Of a stretch of DNA of 64,000 nucleotides, positions 27,573 to 37,527 are shown piece after piece (within the stretch, counting starts at the first letter, position 1; the number at the start of each line of letters is the position of its first letter). The translations under genes were made by a program, and so were the position numbers. The notes below the pieces were generated by a model that was not told the origin of the DNA, did not search any database, and worked only from the letters and a program-made list of their open reading frames with translations. The DNA comes from Occultella kanbiaonis (GTDB lineage: Bacteria > Actinomycetota > Actinomycetes > Actinomycetales > Beutenbergiaceae), in assembly GCF_009708215.1 (NCBI RefSeq), contig NZ_CP046175.1:3968001-4032000 (forward strand). The letters are read 5' to 3'.

Positions 27573-30500
27573 GTGTCCCAGCAGGCACCCCACGACCCTG
27601 TCTCGGTTCCCACGAACTTCGGCGGCAACGAATGGCTCATCGACGAGCTGTACGCCCAGTATCGGGAGGACAAGTCGCAAGTCGACCCCACCTGGTGGGA
27701 GTTCTTCGAGAACTATCGCCCTGCCGACCTCGCCGCCAACGGCACCGCAGGTAGCAACGGAGCCCCCACCGCCAAGCCGGCCCCGGCCCCGGCCGCCGAC
27801 ACGAAGGCGCCCGCACCGGCCCCGGCACCCGAGGCGAAGGCGACGAACCCGCCCGCCGCAGCGACGCCGTCGGCCCCCGCGCACAGCGCCGCGCAGGCGA
27901 GCGCCGCGACGCCGCCGGCCGAGGAGGTCCGCGCCGACATCCCACCGGCCGCGCCCGAGGTCACCGCGGAGGCACCGACCGCCCCCTACACGAAGTCCCT
28001 CACCGGCGGCGGTCCCCGCAGCGCCGGCGGCGACGACGAGGTCGAGAAGTTGCGTGGCGCGTCCGCCCGGACCGTCACGAACATGGTCACCAGCCTCGAG
28101 GTGCCGACCGCGACCAGCGTGCGGTCGATCCCGGCGAAGCTGCTCGTGGACAACCGGATCGTCCTGAACAACCACCTCCAGCGCAGCCGCGGTGGCAAGG
28201 TCTCCTTCACCCACCTGATCGGCTTCGCCGTGGTGGAGGCCCTCGGGGACATGCCCGAGATGAACGCCGGCTACCGCGACCTGGACGGCAAGCCCGGCAT
28301 CGTGCGCCCGGCCCACGTCAACTTCGGGCTGGCCATCGACCTGGCCAAGCCGGACGGCACCCGGCAGCTGCTGGTGCCCTCCATCAAGGAAGCCGAGACG
28401 ATGGACTTCGCCCACTTCTGGGCGGCCTACGAGGACATGGTCAAGAAGGCCCGCGGCGGCAAGCTCGAGGTCTCGGATTTTGCGGGCACCACGATCTCGC
28501 TGACGAACCCCGGCACCATCGGCACGGTCCACTCGGTGCCGCGCCTGATGGCCGGGCAGGGCACGATCATCGGCGTCGGCGCCATGAACTACCCGGCCGA
28601 GTTCCAGGGGGCCTCCACGGAGACCCTCGCGAAGCTCGGTGTGTCGAAGATCCTGACGCTGACGTCCACGTACGACCACAGGATCATCCAGGGCGCCCAG
28701 TCCGGTGACTTCCTCCGGATCGTGCACTCCAAGCTGATCGGCGAGGACGGCTTCTACGACCGGGTGTTCGCGTCCCTGCGGGTGCCGTACGAGCCGGTCC
28801 GCTGGACCCAGGACACCAACGCCGACGCCGAGGACGACTTCGGCAAGCCGGCCCGGATCGCGGAGCTGATCCACTCCTACCGCTCCCGCGGGCACTTCAT
28901 GGCCGACACCGACCCGCTGGCCTACCGCCAGCGCCGGCATGCCGACCTGGACGTGCAGAACCACGGCCTGACCCTCTGGGACCTGGACCGCACCTTCCCG
29001 ACCGGCGGGTTCGGCGGCAAGCCCAAGATGCTCCTGCGCGACATCCTCGGGCTGCTGCGCAACTCCTACTGCCGCACCATCGGCTCGGAGTACATGCACC
29101 TGCACGACTCCGCCCAGCGCAAGTGGCTGCAGCAGCGCCTCGAGTCCGGCTGGGCCAAGCCCGAGCCGATCGCCCAGCAGCAGATCCTGCGCAAGCTGAA
29201 CGCCGCCGAGGCGTTCGAGACGTTCCTGCAGACCAAGTACGTCGGTCAGAAGCGGTTCAGCCTCGAGGGTGGCGAGTCGCTCATCCCGATGCTGGACAAG
29301 ATCCTGGAGCGCTCGGCCGAGGAGGGCCTCGACGAGGTCGGCATCGGCATGCCGCACCGCGGCCGTCTGAACGTGCTGGCGAACATCGCGGGCAAGTCCT
29401 ACGCGCAGATCTTCGCCGAGTTCGAGGGCAACCAGGACCCGCGCACCGTGCAGGGCAGCGGCGACGTGAAGTACCACCTCGGCACGGAGGGCAAGTACAT
29501 CTCCGTGAGCGGGGAGTCCACGAAGGTCTACCTCGCCGCGAACCCGTCCCACCTCGAGGCCGTCGACGGCGTGCTCGAGGGGATCGTCCGCGCCAAGCAG
29601 GACCGGATCGACCTCGGTGGGGCCGGGTTCTCCGTGCTGCCGATCCTGATCCACGGGGACGCCGCGTTCGCCGGGCAGGGCGTGGTCACCGAGACCCTGA
29701 ACATGTCCCAGCTGCGCGGCTACCGCACCGGCGGCACCGTGCACATCCTGATCAACAACCAGGTGGGCTTCACGACCGGCGCGTCCTCGTCCCGGTCCAC
29801 GCTGTACGCCACGGACGTGGCGAAGGGCCTGCAGATCCCGGTGTTCCACGTGAACGGCGACGACCCGGAGGCCGTCGCCCACGTGGCCGAGTTGGCGTTC
29901 GACTACCGCCAGGAGTTCCACAAGGACGTCATCATCGACATGGTGTGCTACCGCCGCCGCGGTCACAACGAGGGCGACGACCCCTCGATGACGCAGCCGG
30001 TGATGTACTCCCTGATCGAGAAGAAGCGCAGCGTCCGCAAGCTGTACACCGAGGCGCTCGTCGGCCGTGGCGACATGACCGAGGACGAGGCCGAGGAAGC
30101 CCTCTCGCACTACAAGGGCGAACTCGAACGGGTCTTCACCGAGGCACGCACCGGCGCCAGCACCAGCACCGACGACGTCCAGGTCGCTGGCCTCGAGCGC
30201 CCGGAGTCCCAGCTCGAGGACGCCGGGGTCATGGTCGGCTGGGAGACCGCCGCACCCACGCAGATGCTGACGCGGATCGGCGAGGCGCACGTGCGCCCAC
30301 CGGAGGGCTTCACCGTCCACCCCAAGCTCCTCCAGCTGCTCCAGAAGCGGCACCAGATGTCCACCGATGGCGACATCGACTGGGCCTTCGGGGAGATCCT
30401 CGCGTTCGGCTCCCTCCTGCTCGAGGGCACCCCGGTACGACTGACCGGGCAGGACTCGCGCCGCGGCACGTTCGTGCAGCGGCACGCGGTGCTGCACGAC

Positions 30501-31418
30501 CGGGTCAACGGCGCCGAGTGGACCCCGCTGATGTACCTCGCCGCGGACCAGGGCAAGTTCTGGGTGTACGACTCCTCGCTCAGCGAGTATGCGGCCCTCG
30601 GCTTCGAGTACGGCTACTCGGTCGAGCGTCCGGACGCCCTGGTGCTCTGGGAGGCGCAGTTCGGCGACTTCGTCAACGGCGCCCAGACGATCATCGACGA
30701 GTTCATCTCCTCCGCCCAGCAGAAGTGGGACCAGAGCTCCTCCGTGGTGCTGCTGCTGCCGCACGGCTACGAGGGCCAGGGACCGGACCACTCCTCCGCC
30801 CGCAAGGAGCGGTTCCTGCAGCTCGCGGCCGAGGACAACATGATCGTCGCGGAGCCGTCCACCCCGGCGAACCACTTCCACCTGCTGCGGCGTCAGGCGT
30901 ACCAGCGCCCGCGTCGCCCGCTGATCGTGTTCACCCCGAAGCAGCTGCTGCGGCTGCGGGCGGCCACGTCCTCGGTGGAGGACTTCACCACCGGGACGTT
31001 CCAGACGGTCATCGGCGACTCCGCCGTGGACCCGGCGACCGTCGACCGCGTGCTCATGTGCAGCGGGCGGGTCTACTACGACCTGCTCGCCGAGCGCACC
31101 AAGCGTGAGGACACCAGGACCGCGATCGTCCGCCTCGAGCAGCTCTACCCGCTCGACGACGAGGCCATTCGCGCCGAGCTCAGCCGGTACCCGAACGCCG
31201 AGTTCGTCTGGGTCCAGGACGAGCCGAAGAACCAGGGCGCGTGGAGCTACCTGGTTCTGAACCTCGTGTACGCCCTGCCCGAGATGTCGGAGGCGGCGCG
31301 GCTGAAGGGCCGGCTGCGCGTGGTGTCCCGCCCGAACATGGCGGCCCCGTCCGCAGGTACCGGCAAGAAGCACCAGGCGGAGCAGGCCACCTTGCTGAGC
31401 GAGGCATTCCAACGGTGA
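27573..31418 (+). CDS. kgd: Multifunctional 2-oxoglutarate decarboxylase/dehydrogenase (E2o-E1o fusion)
   Basis: TCA-cycle enzyme of the actinobacterial OdhA/Kgd type, 1281 residues. The N-terminal helix resembles E1o ([20 protein letters not shown]). An Ala/Pro-rich linker (about 50-145) follows, then a lipoyl-domain-free E2 transacylase domain (about 155-400, catalytic [18 protein letters not shown]). The E1o part covers the remainder, with thiamine-diphosphate motifs including [26 protein letters not shown], and a C-terminal transketolase-like region. The GTG at 27573 follows GGAAGAGGG. The stop overlaps the SGNH-like gene as GTGA. Confidence 0.97.
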   Translation: MSQQAPHDPVSVPTNFGGNEWLIDELYAQYREDKSQVDPTWWEFFENYRPADLAANGTAGSNGAPTAKPAPAPAADTKAPAPAPAPEAKATNPPAAATPSAPAHSAAQASAATPPAEEVRADIPPAAPEVTAEAPTAPYTKSLTGGGPRSAGGDDEVEKLRGASARTVTNMVTSLEVPTATSVRSIPAKLLVDNRIVLNNHLQRSRGGKVSFTHLIGFAVVEALGDMPEMNAGYRDLDGKPGIVRPAHVNFGLAIDLAKPDGTRQLLVPSIKEAETMDFAHFWAAYEDMVKKARGGKLEVSDFAGTTISLTNPGTIGTVHSVPRLMAGQGTIIGVGAMNYPAEFQGASTETLAKLGVSKILTLTSTYDHRIIQGAQSGDFLRIVHSKLIGEDGFYDRVFASLRVPYEPVRWTQDTNADAEDDFGKPARIAELIHSYRSRGHFMADTDPLAYRQRRHADLDVQNHGLTLWDLDRTFPTGGFGGKPKMLLRDILGLLRNSYCRTIGSEYMHLHDSAQRKWLQQRLESGWAKPEPIAQQQILRKLNAAEAFETFLQTKYVGQKRFSLEGGESLIPMLDKILERSAEEGLDEVGIGMPHRGRLNVLANIAGKSYAQIFAEFEGNQDPRTVQGSGDVKYHLGTEGKYISVSGESTKVYLAANPSHLEAVDGVLEGIVRAKQDRIDLGGAGFSVLPILIHGDAAFAGQGVVTETLNMSQLRGYRTGGTVHILINNQVGFTTGASSSRSTLYATDVAKGLQIPVFHVNGDDPEAVAHVAELAFDYRQEFHKDVIIDMVCYRRRGHNEGDDPSMTQPVMYSLIEKKRSVRKLYTEALVGRGDMTEDEAEEALSHYKGELERVFTEARTGASTSTDDVQVAGLERPESQLEDAGVMVGWETAAPTQMLTRIGEAHVRPPEGFTVHPKLLQLLQKRHQMSTDGDIDWAFGEILAFGSLLLEGTPVRLTGQDSRRGTFVQRHAVLHDRVNGAEWTPLMYLAADQGKFWVYDSSLSEYAALGFEYGYSVERPDALVLWEAQFGDFVNGAQTIIDEFISSAQQKWDQSSSVVLLLPHGYEGQGPDHSSARKERFLQLAAEDNMIVAEPSTPANHFHLLRRQAYQRPRRPLIVFTPKQLLRLRAATSSVEDFTTGTFQTVIGDSAVDPATVDRVLMCSGRVYYDLLAERTKREDTRTAIVRLEQLYPLDDEAIRAELSRYPNAEFVWVQDEPKNQGAWSYLVLNLVYALPEMSEAARLKGRLRVVSRPNMAAPSAGTGKKHQAEQATLLSEAFQR

Positions 31419-32020
31419 GCGCCGCGTCCCCAGACGCGGCGGGCACGCGCATCTGTGTGGTCGGCGACGAACTCGTCGCCGGGTTGGGTGACGCCCGCGG
31501 GATGGGCTGGGTCGGCCGGGTCGCGGCCCGCACGCAGTCGGAGACGCCGTTGGCGTTCTTCACCCTGGCCGTGCCCGGCGAGACCAGCACCTCCCTGTCC
31601 GGGCGCTGGGAGACCGAGTGCAACCGCCGCTTCGGGGCCGGGGAGAACCGCCTCGTGGTCGCCCCCGGGTCCGCGGACCTGCAGCACGGGGTGTCCCTGG
31701 CCCGTAGCCGGCTGAACCTGGCCAACGTGCTCGACGACGCCACCAACCGGCAGATCCCCACGTTCGTAGTGGGCCCGCCGCCGCGCGCCGACGTGTCCGA
31801 GTCCGCGCTCGGGGATCTCTCCGGGGCGTTCGCCGACGTCTGCCAGCGGCGCCGGGTGACCTACGTGGAGACCTTCGAACCGCTGCGTACCCATGAACAA
31901 TGGCTCTCGGACACCTCCGCCGGCGACGGCACCCACCCGCAGCAGGCCGGCTACGGTCTGCTCGCCTGGTTGGTGCTCCACAACGGCTGGCACGAGTGGC
32001 TCGGCCTGCCCCAGGAGTGA
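31415..32020 (+). CDS. SGNH/GDSL-hydrolase-like protein with altered nucleophile (GDEL)
   Basis: 201 residues with SGNH-fold blocks: [20 protein letters not shown] at the N-terminus (block I), the central [12 protein letters not shown] region, and [10 protein letters not shown] near the C-terminus (block V Asp and His). The block I serine nucleophile is replaced by Glu (GDEL for GDSL), while the Asp/His pair remains. It may be inactive as an esterase or use different chemistry. Coupled to kgd by GTGA and adjoining the GH35 gene. Confidence 0.8.
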   Translation: MSAASPDAAGTRICVVGDELVAGLGDARGMGWVGRVAARTQSETPLAFFTLAVPGETSTSLSGRWETECNRRFGAGENRLVVAPGSADLQHGVSLARSRLNLANVLDDATNRQIPTFVVGPPPRADVSESALGDLSGAFADVCQRRRVTYVETFEPLRTHEQWLSDTSAGDGTHPQQAGYGLLAWLVLHNGWHEWLGLPQE

Positions 32021-32028
32021 GGACGCGT

Positions 32029-33846
32029 GTGACCGACACCTTCACGGTCGCCGGGCAGGACTTCCTGCGCGACGGCGTAGCGCACCAGATCATCTCCGGC
32101 GCCGTGCACTACTTCCGGGTCCCGCGCGCGCTCTGGGAGGACCGGCTGCGGCGGCTGCTCGCGATGGGCGCGAACGCCGTCGAGACGTACGTGGCGTGGA
32201 ACTTCCACGCTCCGCACGCGGGCACCGGTCCCGACTTCACCGGGAACGCGGACCTCGGCGCGTACATCGACCTGGCCGGTGACCTCGGCCTCGACGTCAT
32301 CGTGCGACCCGGCCCCTACATCTGCGCCGAATGGGACCTGGGCGGGTTCCCCTCGTGGCTGCTCACCGACGACGCCGCCGCCGGCGCGTTGCGCACCTCC
32401 GACCCGGCCTACCTCGCCCACGTGGACGAGTGGTTCGACGCCCTGATCCCGATCATCGCCGAGCGCCAGCTCAGCCGCGGCGGACCGGTCATCGCCGTAC
32501 AGGCGGAGAACGAGTACGGCAGTTACGGCAACGACGCCGCCTACCTGCGCGCGATGGCCGACGGGCTCCGGGCCCGCGGGATCGACGTACTGCTGTTCAC
32601 CTCGGACGGACCGGAGCCGCTGATGCTTGCCGGTGGCACCGTGCCGGGCCTGCTGGCGACGGCGAACTTCGGTTCGCGGCAGGCCGAGGCCTTCGCGGAA
32701 CTCGCCCGGGCCCGCCCGGACCAGCCCGGGATGTGCATGGAGTTCTGGAACGGCTGGTTCGACCACTGGGGCGTCGAGCACCACACCAGGTCGGCGGAGA
32801 GCGCGGCGGCCGAGTTGGCCGGGATGCTCGCGGACGGACGCTCGGTGAACTTCTACATGGCGCACGGCGGCACGAACTTCGGGGTCTGGGCCGGCGCGAA
32901 CTGTCACGACGGCCAGGCCGGGGCGGGGCCTCGGTTCGAGCCGACCGTCACCTCCTACGACTACGACGCCCCGATCGCCGAGGACGGTACCCTCACCCCG
33001 AAGTTCGAGGCGTTCCGGGACGTGATCGCCGCGCACACCGGGCGCACGCCGCCCGCTCCCCCGCCGGCCCCGGCGCGGCTGGCCCCGCGCACGGTCGAGG
33101 TGCAGTCCTGCCTGGACCTCGGCGCCGTGCTCGACGGCGTCCCCAGGGTCCTCGCACCGACGCCCCGTTCGTTCGAGCGGCTCGGCCTCCACCACGGGGT
33201 GGTCCGGTACGTCACCACCGTGCCCGGCCCGATGCCGGCCGCGGACCTGCACCTGGACGGCCTGGCCGACCTCGCCACCGTGGTGGTCAACTCACGCCTC
33301 GTCGGCCGCCTCGGCCGCACCCAGGCGGACCCCGGGTACGGTCCGGCGGGCGACGGCCTGCGGGTCGAGCTCGACCAGCCGGTGAACACCGTCGAGATCA
33401 CCGTCACCTCGCTCGGCCGGGTGAACTTCGGCCGCCACCTGCGCGACTCCAAGGGCCTGCAGGCGGTGCGGCTTGCCCACCAGCACCTGTTCTCATGGAC
33501 ACACGCGGGCCTCGACCTGACGACCCTGCCGGAACTGGACTGGACCGCGCGGGCGAGCTCCGCCGTCGGGGTCTCCGGCGGCCTGCACCGGGCGGTACTG
33601 GACCTGACCGAACAGGACGTCGGCGACGCCCACCTGGCCCTGCCCGGCTGGCACCACGGCCACGTGTTCCTGAACGGCTGCAACCTGGGCCGGTACTGGA
33701 ACCCGGCGGGGCCGCAGCGCACGCTCTACGCCCCGGCGCCGCTGTGGCGCGCCGGTGCGAACGAGCTGGTGATCGCCGAGCTGACCCTGCCCGTGGACGC
33801 GCCGGGCGGCCCCATCGAGATCTGGGACCGCCCGGACCTCGGCTGA
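32029..33846 (+). CDS. Glycoside hydrolase family 35 beta-galactosidase
   Basis: 605 residues without a signal peptide, so probably cytoplasmic. The N-terminal TIM barrel (about 10-320) has the acid/base Glu near residue 162 in QAENEYGSYG and the nucleophile Glu near residue 238 in CMEFWNGWFDHWG; HGGTNFGVWAGAN is also typical. Two beta-sandwich domains follow. It should remove terminal beta-galactose from imported oligosaccharides. The GTG at 32029 is preceded by GGAGTGAGG; a GTG at 32017 overlaps the previous stop and is an alternative. Confidence 0.93.
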   Translation: MTDTFTVAGQDFLRDGVAHQIISGAVHYFRVPRALWEDRLRRLLAMGANAVETYVAWNFHAPHAGTGPDFTGNADLGAYIDLAGDLGLDVIVRPGPYICAEWDLGGFPSWLLTDDAAAGALRTSDPAYLAHVDEWFDALIPIIAERQLSRGGPVIAVQAENEYGSYGNDAAYLRAMADGLRARGIDVLLFTSDGPEPLMLAGGTVPGLLATANFGSRQAEAFAELARARPDQPGMCMEFWNGWFDHWGVEHHTRSAESAAAELAGMLADGRSVNFYMAHGGTNFGVWAGANCHDGQAGAGPRFEPTVTSYDYDAPIAEDGTLTPKFEAFRDVIAAHTGRTPPAPPPAPARLAPRTVEVQSCLDLGAVLDGVPRVLAPTPRSFERLGLHHGVVRYVTTVPGPMPAADLHLDGLADLATVVVNSRLVGRLGRTQADPGYGPAGDGLRVELDQPVNTVEITVTSLGRVNFGRHLRDSKGLQAVRLAHQHLFSWTHAGLDLTTLPELDWTARASSAVGVSGGLHRAVLDLTEQDVGDAHLALPGWHHGHVFLNGCNLGRYWNPAGPQRTLYAPAPLWRAGANELVIAELTLPVDAPGGPIEIWDRPDLG

Positions 33847-33862
33847 CGCCGCGCGGCGCCCC

Positions 33863-34009
33863 TCAGGTGGACGGCGGGTACTCCTGCTGGCCGCTCTCGA
33901 CCACGTCGAACTCCTCCGGGTGCTTGAGCAGGTGCAGCAGCGCCGCCACCAGGCCGCCCCAGACCAGGACCAGGGCCACGACCAACATCACGATCGCCGC
34001 AGCGCTCAT
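33863..34009 (-). CDS. MetS-type small subunit of the sodium-coupled transporter
   Basis: A 48-residue protein with one membrane helix (AAAIVMLVVALVLVWGGLVA) followed by LLHLLKHPEEF and an acidic tail. This matches the small MetS/methionine-alanine importer subunit encoded beside SNF-family transporters (MetPS in Corynebacterium). The ATG at 34009 overlaps the transporter stop as ATGA and has a GGGAGGTGA ribosome site inside the transporter gene. It probably associates with the larger protein for transport activity. Confidence 0.85.
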   Translation of the reverse strand: MSAAAIVMLVVALVLVWGGLVAALLHLLKHPEEFDVVESGQQEYPPST

Positions 34010-35529
34010 CGCGGTTCACCTCCCTCGACGAGCACCGGCTCGTCCTCGACCACCCCGCGTCGCCACGGGATGAAACTGACCAGGACCGCGATCACGATCA
34101 GGCCGATCGCCACACCCCAGCCGAACACGGCGACGTAGCCGGCCGGCATCTCGCCGTAGCCGTCCCGGATCCGCGTGACCACCTCGCTGATGAACATGTA
34201 ACCGAGCACGAGCGGGGTGACGACCCCGAGAAGCACGAACCAGGTGCGCCCGAGCTTGAACGAGGACACCGAGTTCACGTGCGCGGCGAGTTCGGGCAGC
34301 TTGCGCAGGCCCCAACCGATCACGATCACACTCACCAGCGCGGCGCCGACGATGCCGAAGTTGTTCGCGAAGTTGTCCACCACGTCCAGCAGGTTCAGCC
34401 CGGTGGTGGTGGGGAACAGCGCGACCGAGACGACCGCCATCAGCCCGCCGGCGATCAGCACGGACTTCGTGCGGCTCCAGCCGAGCTTGTCCTCCACCCC
34501 GGCGAGGACCACCTGCACGATCGACACGAGTGAGGTGATCCCGGCCAGGACCAGCGAGAGGAAGAACAGCACCCCGAACAGGCTGCCGCCGGGCATCGTG
34601 GAGATGATGGCCGGGAACGCGATGAACGCGAGCCCGATCCCGGACTCGGCCACGTCGGCGACCCCGACTCCGCTGGCCTGGGCCATGAACCCCAGCGCCG
34701 CGAACACCCCGATGCCGGCGAGGATCTCGAAGCCGGAGTTGGAGAACGCGACCACGAGGCCGGAGCCGGTCAGGTTCGACCTGCGCTTGAGGTAGGAGGC
34801 GTACGTGATCATGATCCCGAAGCCCACGGACAGCGAGAAGAAGATCTGCCCGTAGGCCGCGATCCACACGCCCGGGTTCGTCAGGGCGCCCCAGTCGGGC
34901 GTGAACAGGGCGTCCAGGCCGAGCATGGCGCCCGGCTGGCGCAGCCCCTGGATCACCATGACCACGAAGATGACGACGAGCACCGGGATGAAGATCTGGG
35001 AGAGCCGGGCGATGCCGTCCTGGACGCCGAGCCGGTGCACCACGAGCGTGAACAGCCAGATGATGATCAGCGGGATGCCGACCGCCGGCACCCAGGACCC
35101 GCCCAGGGTGAACTCTCCGCTCTGCTGCAGGAAGTCGCCCCCGAAGAACCCGCCGGGGTCGTCGCCCCAGGCCTGGTTGATGGAGAAACCGGTGTAGCGG
35201 ACCGCCCACGCGATGACGACCGCGTAGTAGACGGCGATCACGAAGCAGATCCCGACGTGCCACCAGCCGATGGCCTCCGTGGCACCGCCGAGCCGGCGAT
35301 AGGCCAGCGGGGACGATGCCCGGAACTTGTGACCGATCGCGTAGTCCAGGAACAGCAGCGGGATCCCCGCGGTGAGCAGCGCCACCAGGTACGGGATGAT
35401 GAAGGCGCCGCCGCCGTTCTCGTAGGCCACATACGGGAACCGCCAGATGTTCCCCAGCCCGATCGCGGACCCGACGGCCGCGAAGATGAACGCCCGCCGT
35501 CCCTTGAACTCTTCTCGTTCCTGCGCCAC
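34006..35529 (-). CDS. Sodium-dependent neurotransmitter-symporter-family transporter (SNF/NSS)
   Basis: 507 residues with about 12 transmembrane helices. The family signature for sodium and substrate binding is in helix 1: FIFAAVGSAIGLGNIWRFPYVAYENGGGAF. LeuT-fold members import amino acids with Na+; the neighbouring MetS-like subunit suggests methionine or alanine, which is inference. GTG start at 35529. Followed by the 48-residue partner with a 4-base overlap. Confidence 0.93.
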   Translation of the reverse strand: MAQEREEFKGRRAFIFAAVGSAIGLGNIWRFPYVAYENGGGAFIIPYLVALLTAGIPLLFLDYAIGHKFRASSPLAYRRLGGATEAIGWWHVGICFVIAVYYAVVIAWAVRYTGFSINQAWGDDPGGFFGGDFLQQSGEFTLGGSWVPAVGIPLIIIWLFTLVVHRLGVQDGIARLSQIFIPVLVVIFVVMVIQGLRQPGAMLGLDALFTPDWGALTNPGVWIAAYGQIFFSLSVGFGIMITYASYLKRRSNLTGSGLVVAFSNSGFEILAGIGVFAALGFMAQASGVGVADVAESGIGLAFIAFPAIISTMPGGSLFGVLFFLSLVLAGITSLVSIVQVVLAGVEDKLGWSRTKSVLIAGGLMAVVSVALFPTTTGLNLLDVVDNFANNFGIVGAALVSVIVIGWGLRKLPELAAHVNSVSSFKLGRTWFVLLGVVTPLVLGYMFISEVVTRIRDGYGEMPAGYVAVFGWGVAIGLIVIAVLVSFIPWRRGVVEDEPVLVEGGEPR

Positions 35530-35589
35530 GTCGTGCTCCCTTGCATTCGATGGTTCGTGGCCGGCCGCCGGCCACAGGGTCGGTGCTTG

Positions 35590-36441
35590 TCAGCCGGCCC
35601 CGTCGATCTGCCCGGCGTCGCCCTCGGGCGCGTCCGGCTGGCCATGCACCACGGAGACGCTGCCGGTGACGGTGCTGACCTTCACGAAGCTCGTCCCGGC
35701 CCCGCGCGGCTCGGAGAACGACGTGGACGACGGACCGGAGCCGCCGCGACGGTCCACGCCGTCGACCACGACCGGCGCGCTCACGCCGTGCACGCTCAGG
35801 TCCAGGCCGACGTCCGGTGCGAGGGTCACCGTGATGGCTGCCGACACGCCGGTCACCGAAACCACGGACGACGGCGTCGTCGGGGACACGGCCACGTCAC
35901 CGGAGACCGTGGTCACCGACAGGCGGGGCACGGCCCCGCCGACGAACGTCGTGCCGGTCACGGTGGTGACGTTCGCCGGCCCGGTGTGCTCACCGACCAC
36001 GATCGGACCGGACGCGGTGCGGACCGTGACCGAGCCGGTGGTCCGTTCGGTGCGGACCTGCCCGGACGCGCTGTTGACGGTCAGGTCCTCGGCCACGTCC
36101 GCGACGGACACGGCAGCGCCGACGGTCGCTGCGGTGACCCGGATCCCGGGCCCGACGGCGATCCGGACCCGGGCGCGGTCGTCGGCGGTGAAGGACGTGA
36201 GCCGCTTCAGCCAGCCCTCCCAGCCGATCGAGGGGTAGCCGATGGTCAGCCGGGCGCCGTCGGTGGCGACCTCCAGGGGTGCCCCGTCCACCTCGTCGAT
36301 GTCGATGTGCAGGCCGGGCTCGGCGCGGGTGGAGACCTCCGCGGCGCCCTTGATGAGCTGAACGCGGACCTCCGTGACGCCGTCGGTCCCGCCGATCTCG
36401 ATCGACTCCGGCCCGGTGATGATCCGACTCGTTGCTGCCAT
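35590..36441 (-). CDS. DUF4097-type beta-strand repeat protein
   Basis: 283 residues, no signal peptide. It is a regular run of short Val/Thr/Gly strands (SVTVRTASGPIVVGEHTGP, NVTTVTGTTFVGG, LSVTTVSGDVAVSP) expected to form a right-handed beta-helix-like structure, as in DUF4097 proteins. Members are often near sigma/anti-sigma or transport genes and have no settled function. ATG at 36441. It lies 60 bases upstream of the sodium transporter on the same strand. Confidence 0.8.
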   Translation of the reverse strand: MAATSRIITGPESIEIGGTDGVTEVRVQLIKGAAEVSTRAEPGLHIDIDEVDGAPLEVATDGARLTIGYPSIGWEGWLKRLTSFTADDRARVRIAVGPGIRVTAATVGAAVSVADVAEDLTVNSASGQVRTERTTGSVTVRTASGPIVVGEHTGPANVTTVTGTTFVGGAVPRLSVTTVSGDVAVSPTTPSSVVSVTGVSAAITVTLAPDVGLDLSVHGVSAPVVVDGVDRRGGSGPSSTSFSEPRGAGTSFVKVSTVTGSVSVVHGQPDAPEGDAGQIDGAG

Positions 36442-36493
36442 GTGCTGAACTCCTCGTGATCGGTTGGTGCGATGGTGTGCGTGGGCTCGCGTG

Positions 36494-37477
36494 CTATCGG
36501 GTGAGGACCACCTTGCCGAACGCGGCGCCCGAGGCGAGCCGGGAGAAGGCGGTGCGGACCGCCGTCGAGCCCGCGTCGTCGTCGGTGAAGTCGTGGACGG
36601 AGTCGAGGACCGGGCGGATCCCGGCCGCGACCATGGCGTCCCGCACGGCCGCGAGCTCGGCGAGGGTGCCCATCGTGGTGCCGATCACGCGCAGGCTGCG
36701 GAAGAACACCCGGTTCAGGTCCGCGGACGGTGCCGGCCCGCTCGTCGCCCCCGCGACGGCGATCACGCCACCGGGGCGCAGCGAACGCAGCGAGTGGGCC
36801 CAGGTTGCCTCGCCGACGGTCTCCAGCACCGCGTCGACGGGGGCGATGCGGGTGCCCGAGGCGACCGCGTCGTGGGCCCCGAGCGCACGTGCCCGCTCGA
36901 GCTTGGCCTCGTCCCGGGAGGTGACGGTGACGTGCACGCCGCCGAGCCGGGCGAGCACGACCGCCGCGGTGGCCACACCCCCGCCGGCACCCTGGATGAG
37001 CACTCGCCGGCCCGGGGTGAGGCCGGCGGCGCCGTAGAGCATCCGGTAGGCCGTGAGGTACGCCGTCGGCAGGCAGGCCGCCTCGGCGAAGCTCCAGTCG
37101 GCCGGCTTGTCCACGACGTTGCGGGCCGGGACGTGCACGTACTCGGCGAGGGTGCCGGGGTGCAGTTCGGACAGCAGCGTCCGCTTCGGGTCGAGCGTCT
37201 CCTCACCGGTCCAGCCCGGCGAGGTGATCACCGCGTGCACGATGACCTCGCGGCCGTCGTCGGTCACGCCCGCGGCGTCGGTGCCGAGGATCATCGGCAG
37301 CCGGTCCGCGGACAGGCCGACCCCGCGCAGGCTCCACAGGTCATGGTGGTTCAGCGCGGCCGCGCGCACCCGGACCCGCAGCCAGCCGGCCGGCGCCTCG
37401 GACTCGGGCAGGTCGGCGACCTCGAGCCCGGCCAGCGGGTCCTCGGGGTCCTGGCGGACGACGTGGGCGCTGCGCAT
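36494..37477 (-). CDS. Medium-chain (zinc-type alcohol/quinone) oxidoreductase
   Basis: 327 residues of the MDR fold. GroES-like N-terminal domain has ALNHHDLWSLRG and ILGTDAAGVT; the Rossmann domain has VLIQGAGGGVATAAVVLARLGG. Structural-zinc cysteines are not present, so it is probably a zinc-free NADPH-dependent reductase. The substrate is unknown. The ATG at 37477 was chosen because TAGGGT sits exactly 6 bases upstream, a leaderless layout; a TTG one codon earlier is in frame. Confidence 0.87.
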   Translation of the reverse strand: MRSAHVVRQDPEDPLAGLEVADLPESEAPAGWLRVRVRAAALNHHDLWSLRGVGLSADRLPMILGTDAAGVTDDGREVIVHAVITSPGWTGEETLDPKRTLLSELHPGTLAEYVHVPARNVVDKPADWSFAEAACLPTAYLTAYRMLYGAAGLTPGRRVLIQGAGGGVATAAVVLARLGGVHVTVTSRDEAKLERARALGAHDAVASGTRIAPVDAVLETVGEATWAHSLRSLRPGGVIAVAGATSGPAPSADLNRVFFRSLRVIGTTMGTLAELAAVRDAMVAAGIRPVLDSVHDFTDDDAGSTAVRTAFSRLASGAAFGKVVLTR

Positions 37478-37483
37478 CAACTC

Positions 37484-37489
37484 ACCCTA
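37484..37489 (-). promoter_or_regulatory. -10 element for a leaderless transcript of the MDR gene
   Basis: TAGGGT on the minus strand, 6 bases before the ATG at 37477, with no ribosome site between. Same spacing as the TAGGCT-N6-GTG arrangement at aroA and the aldose epimerase-like gene. Confidence 0.45.
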
Positions 37490-37527
37490 GGACACCCGAG
37501 GTCGCCCGGCCATGCCGGGCGCCGGGC

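Noticed and set aside
27510-31412. 1300-codon minus-strand open frame opposite kgd
   Set aside because: Antisense image of kgd; composition (His/Leu/Val/Gly-rich without family motifs) is that of a shadow frame.
33847-33858. 12-bp palindrome CGCCGCGCGGCG between GH35 and the MetS-like gene as a terminator
   Set aside because: No loop can form in so short a perfect palindrome; too weak to call.
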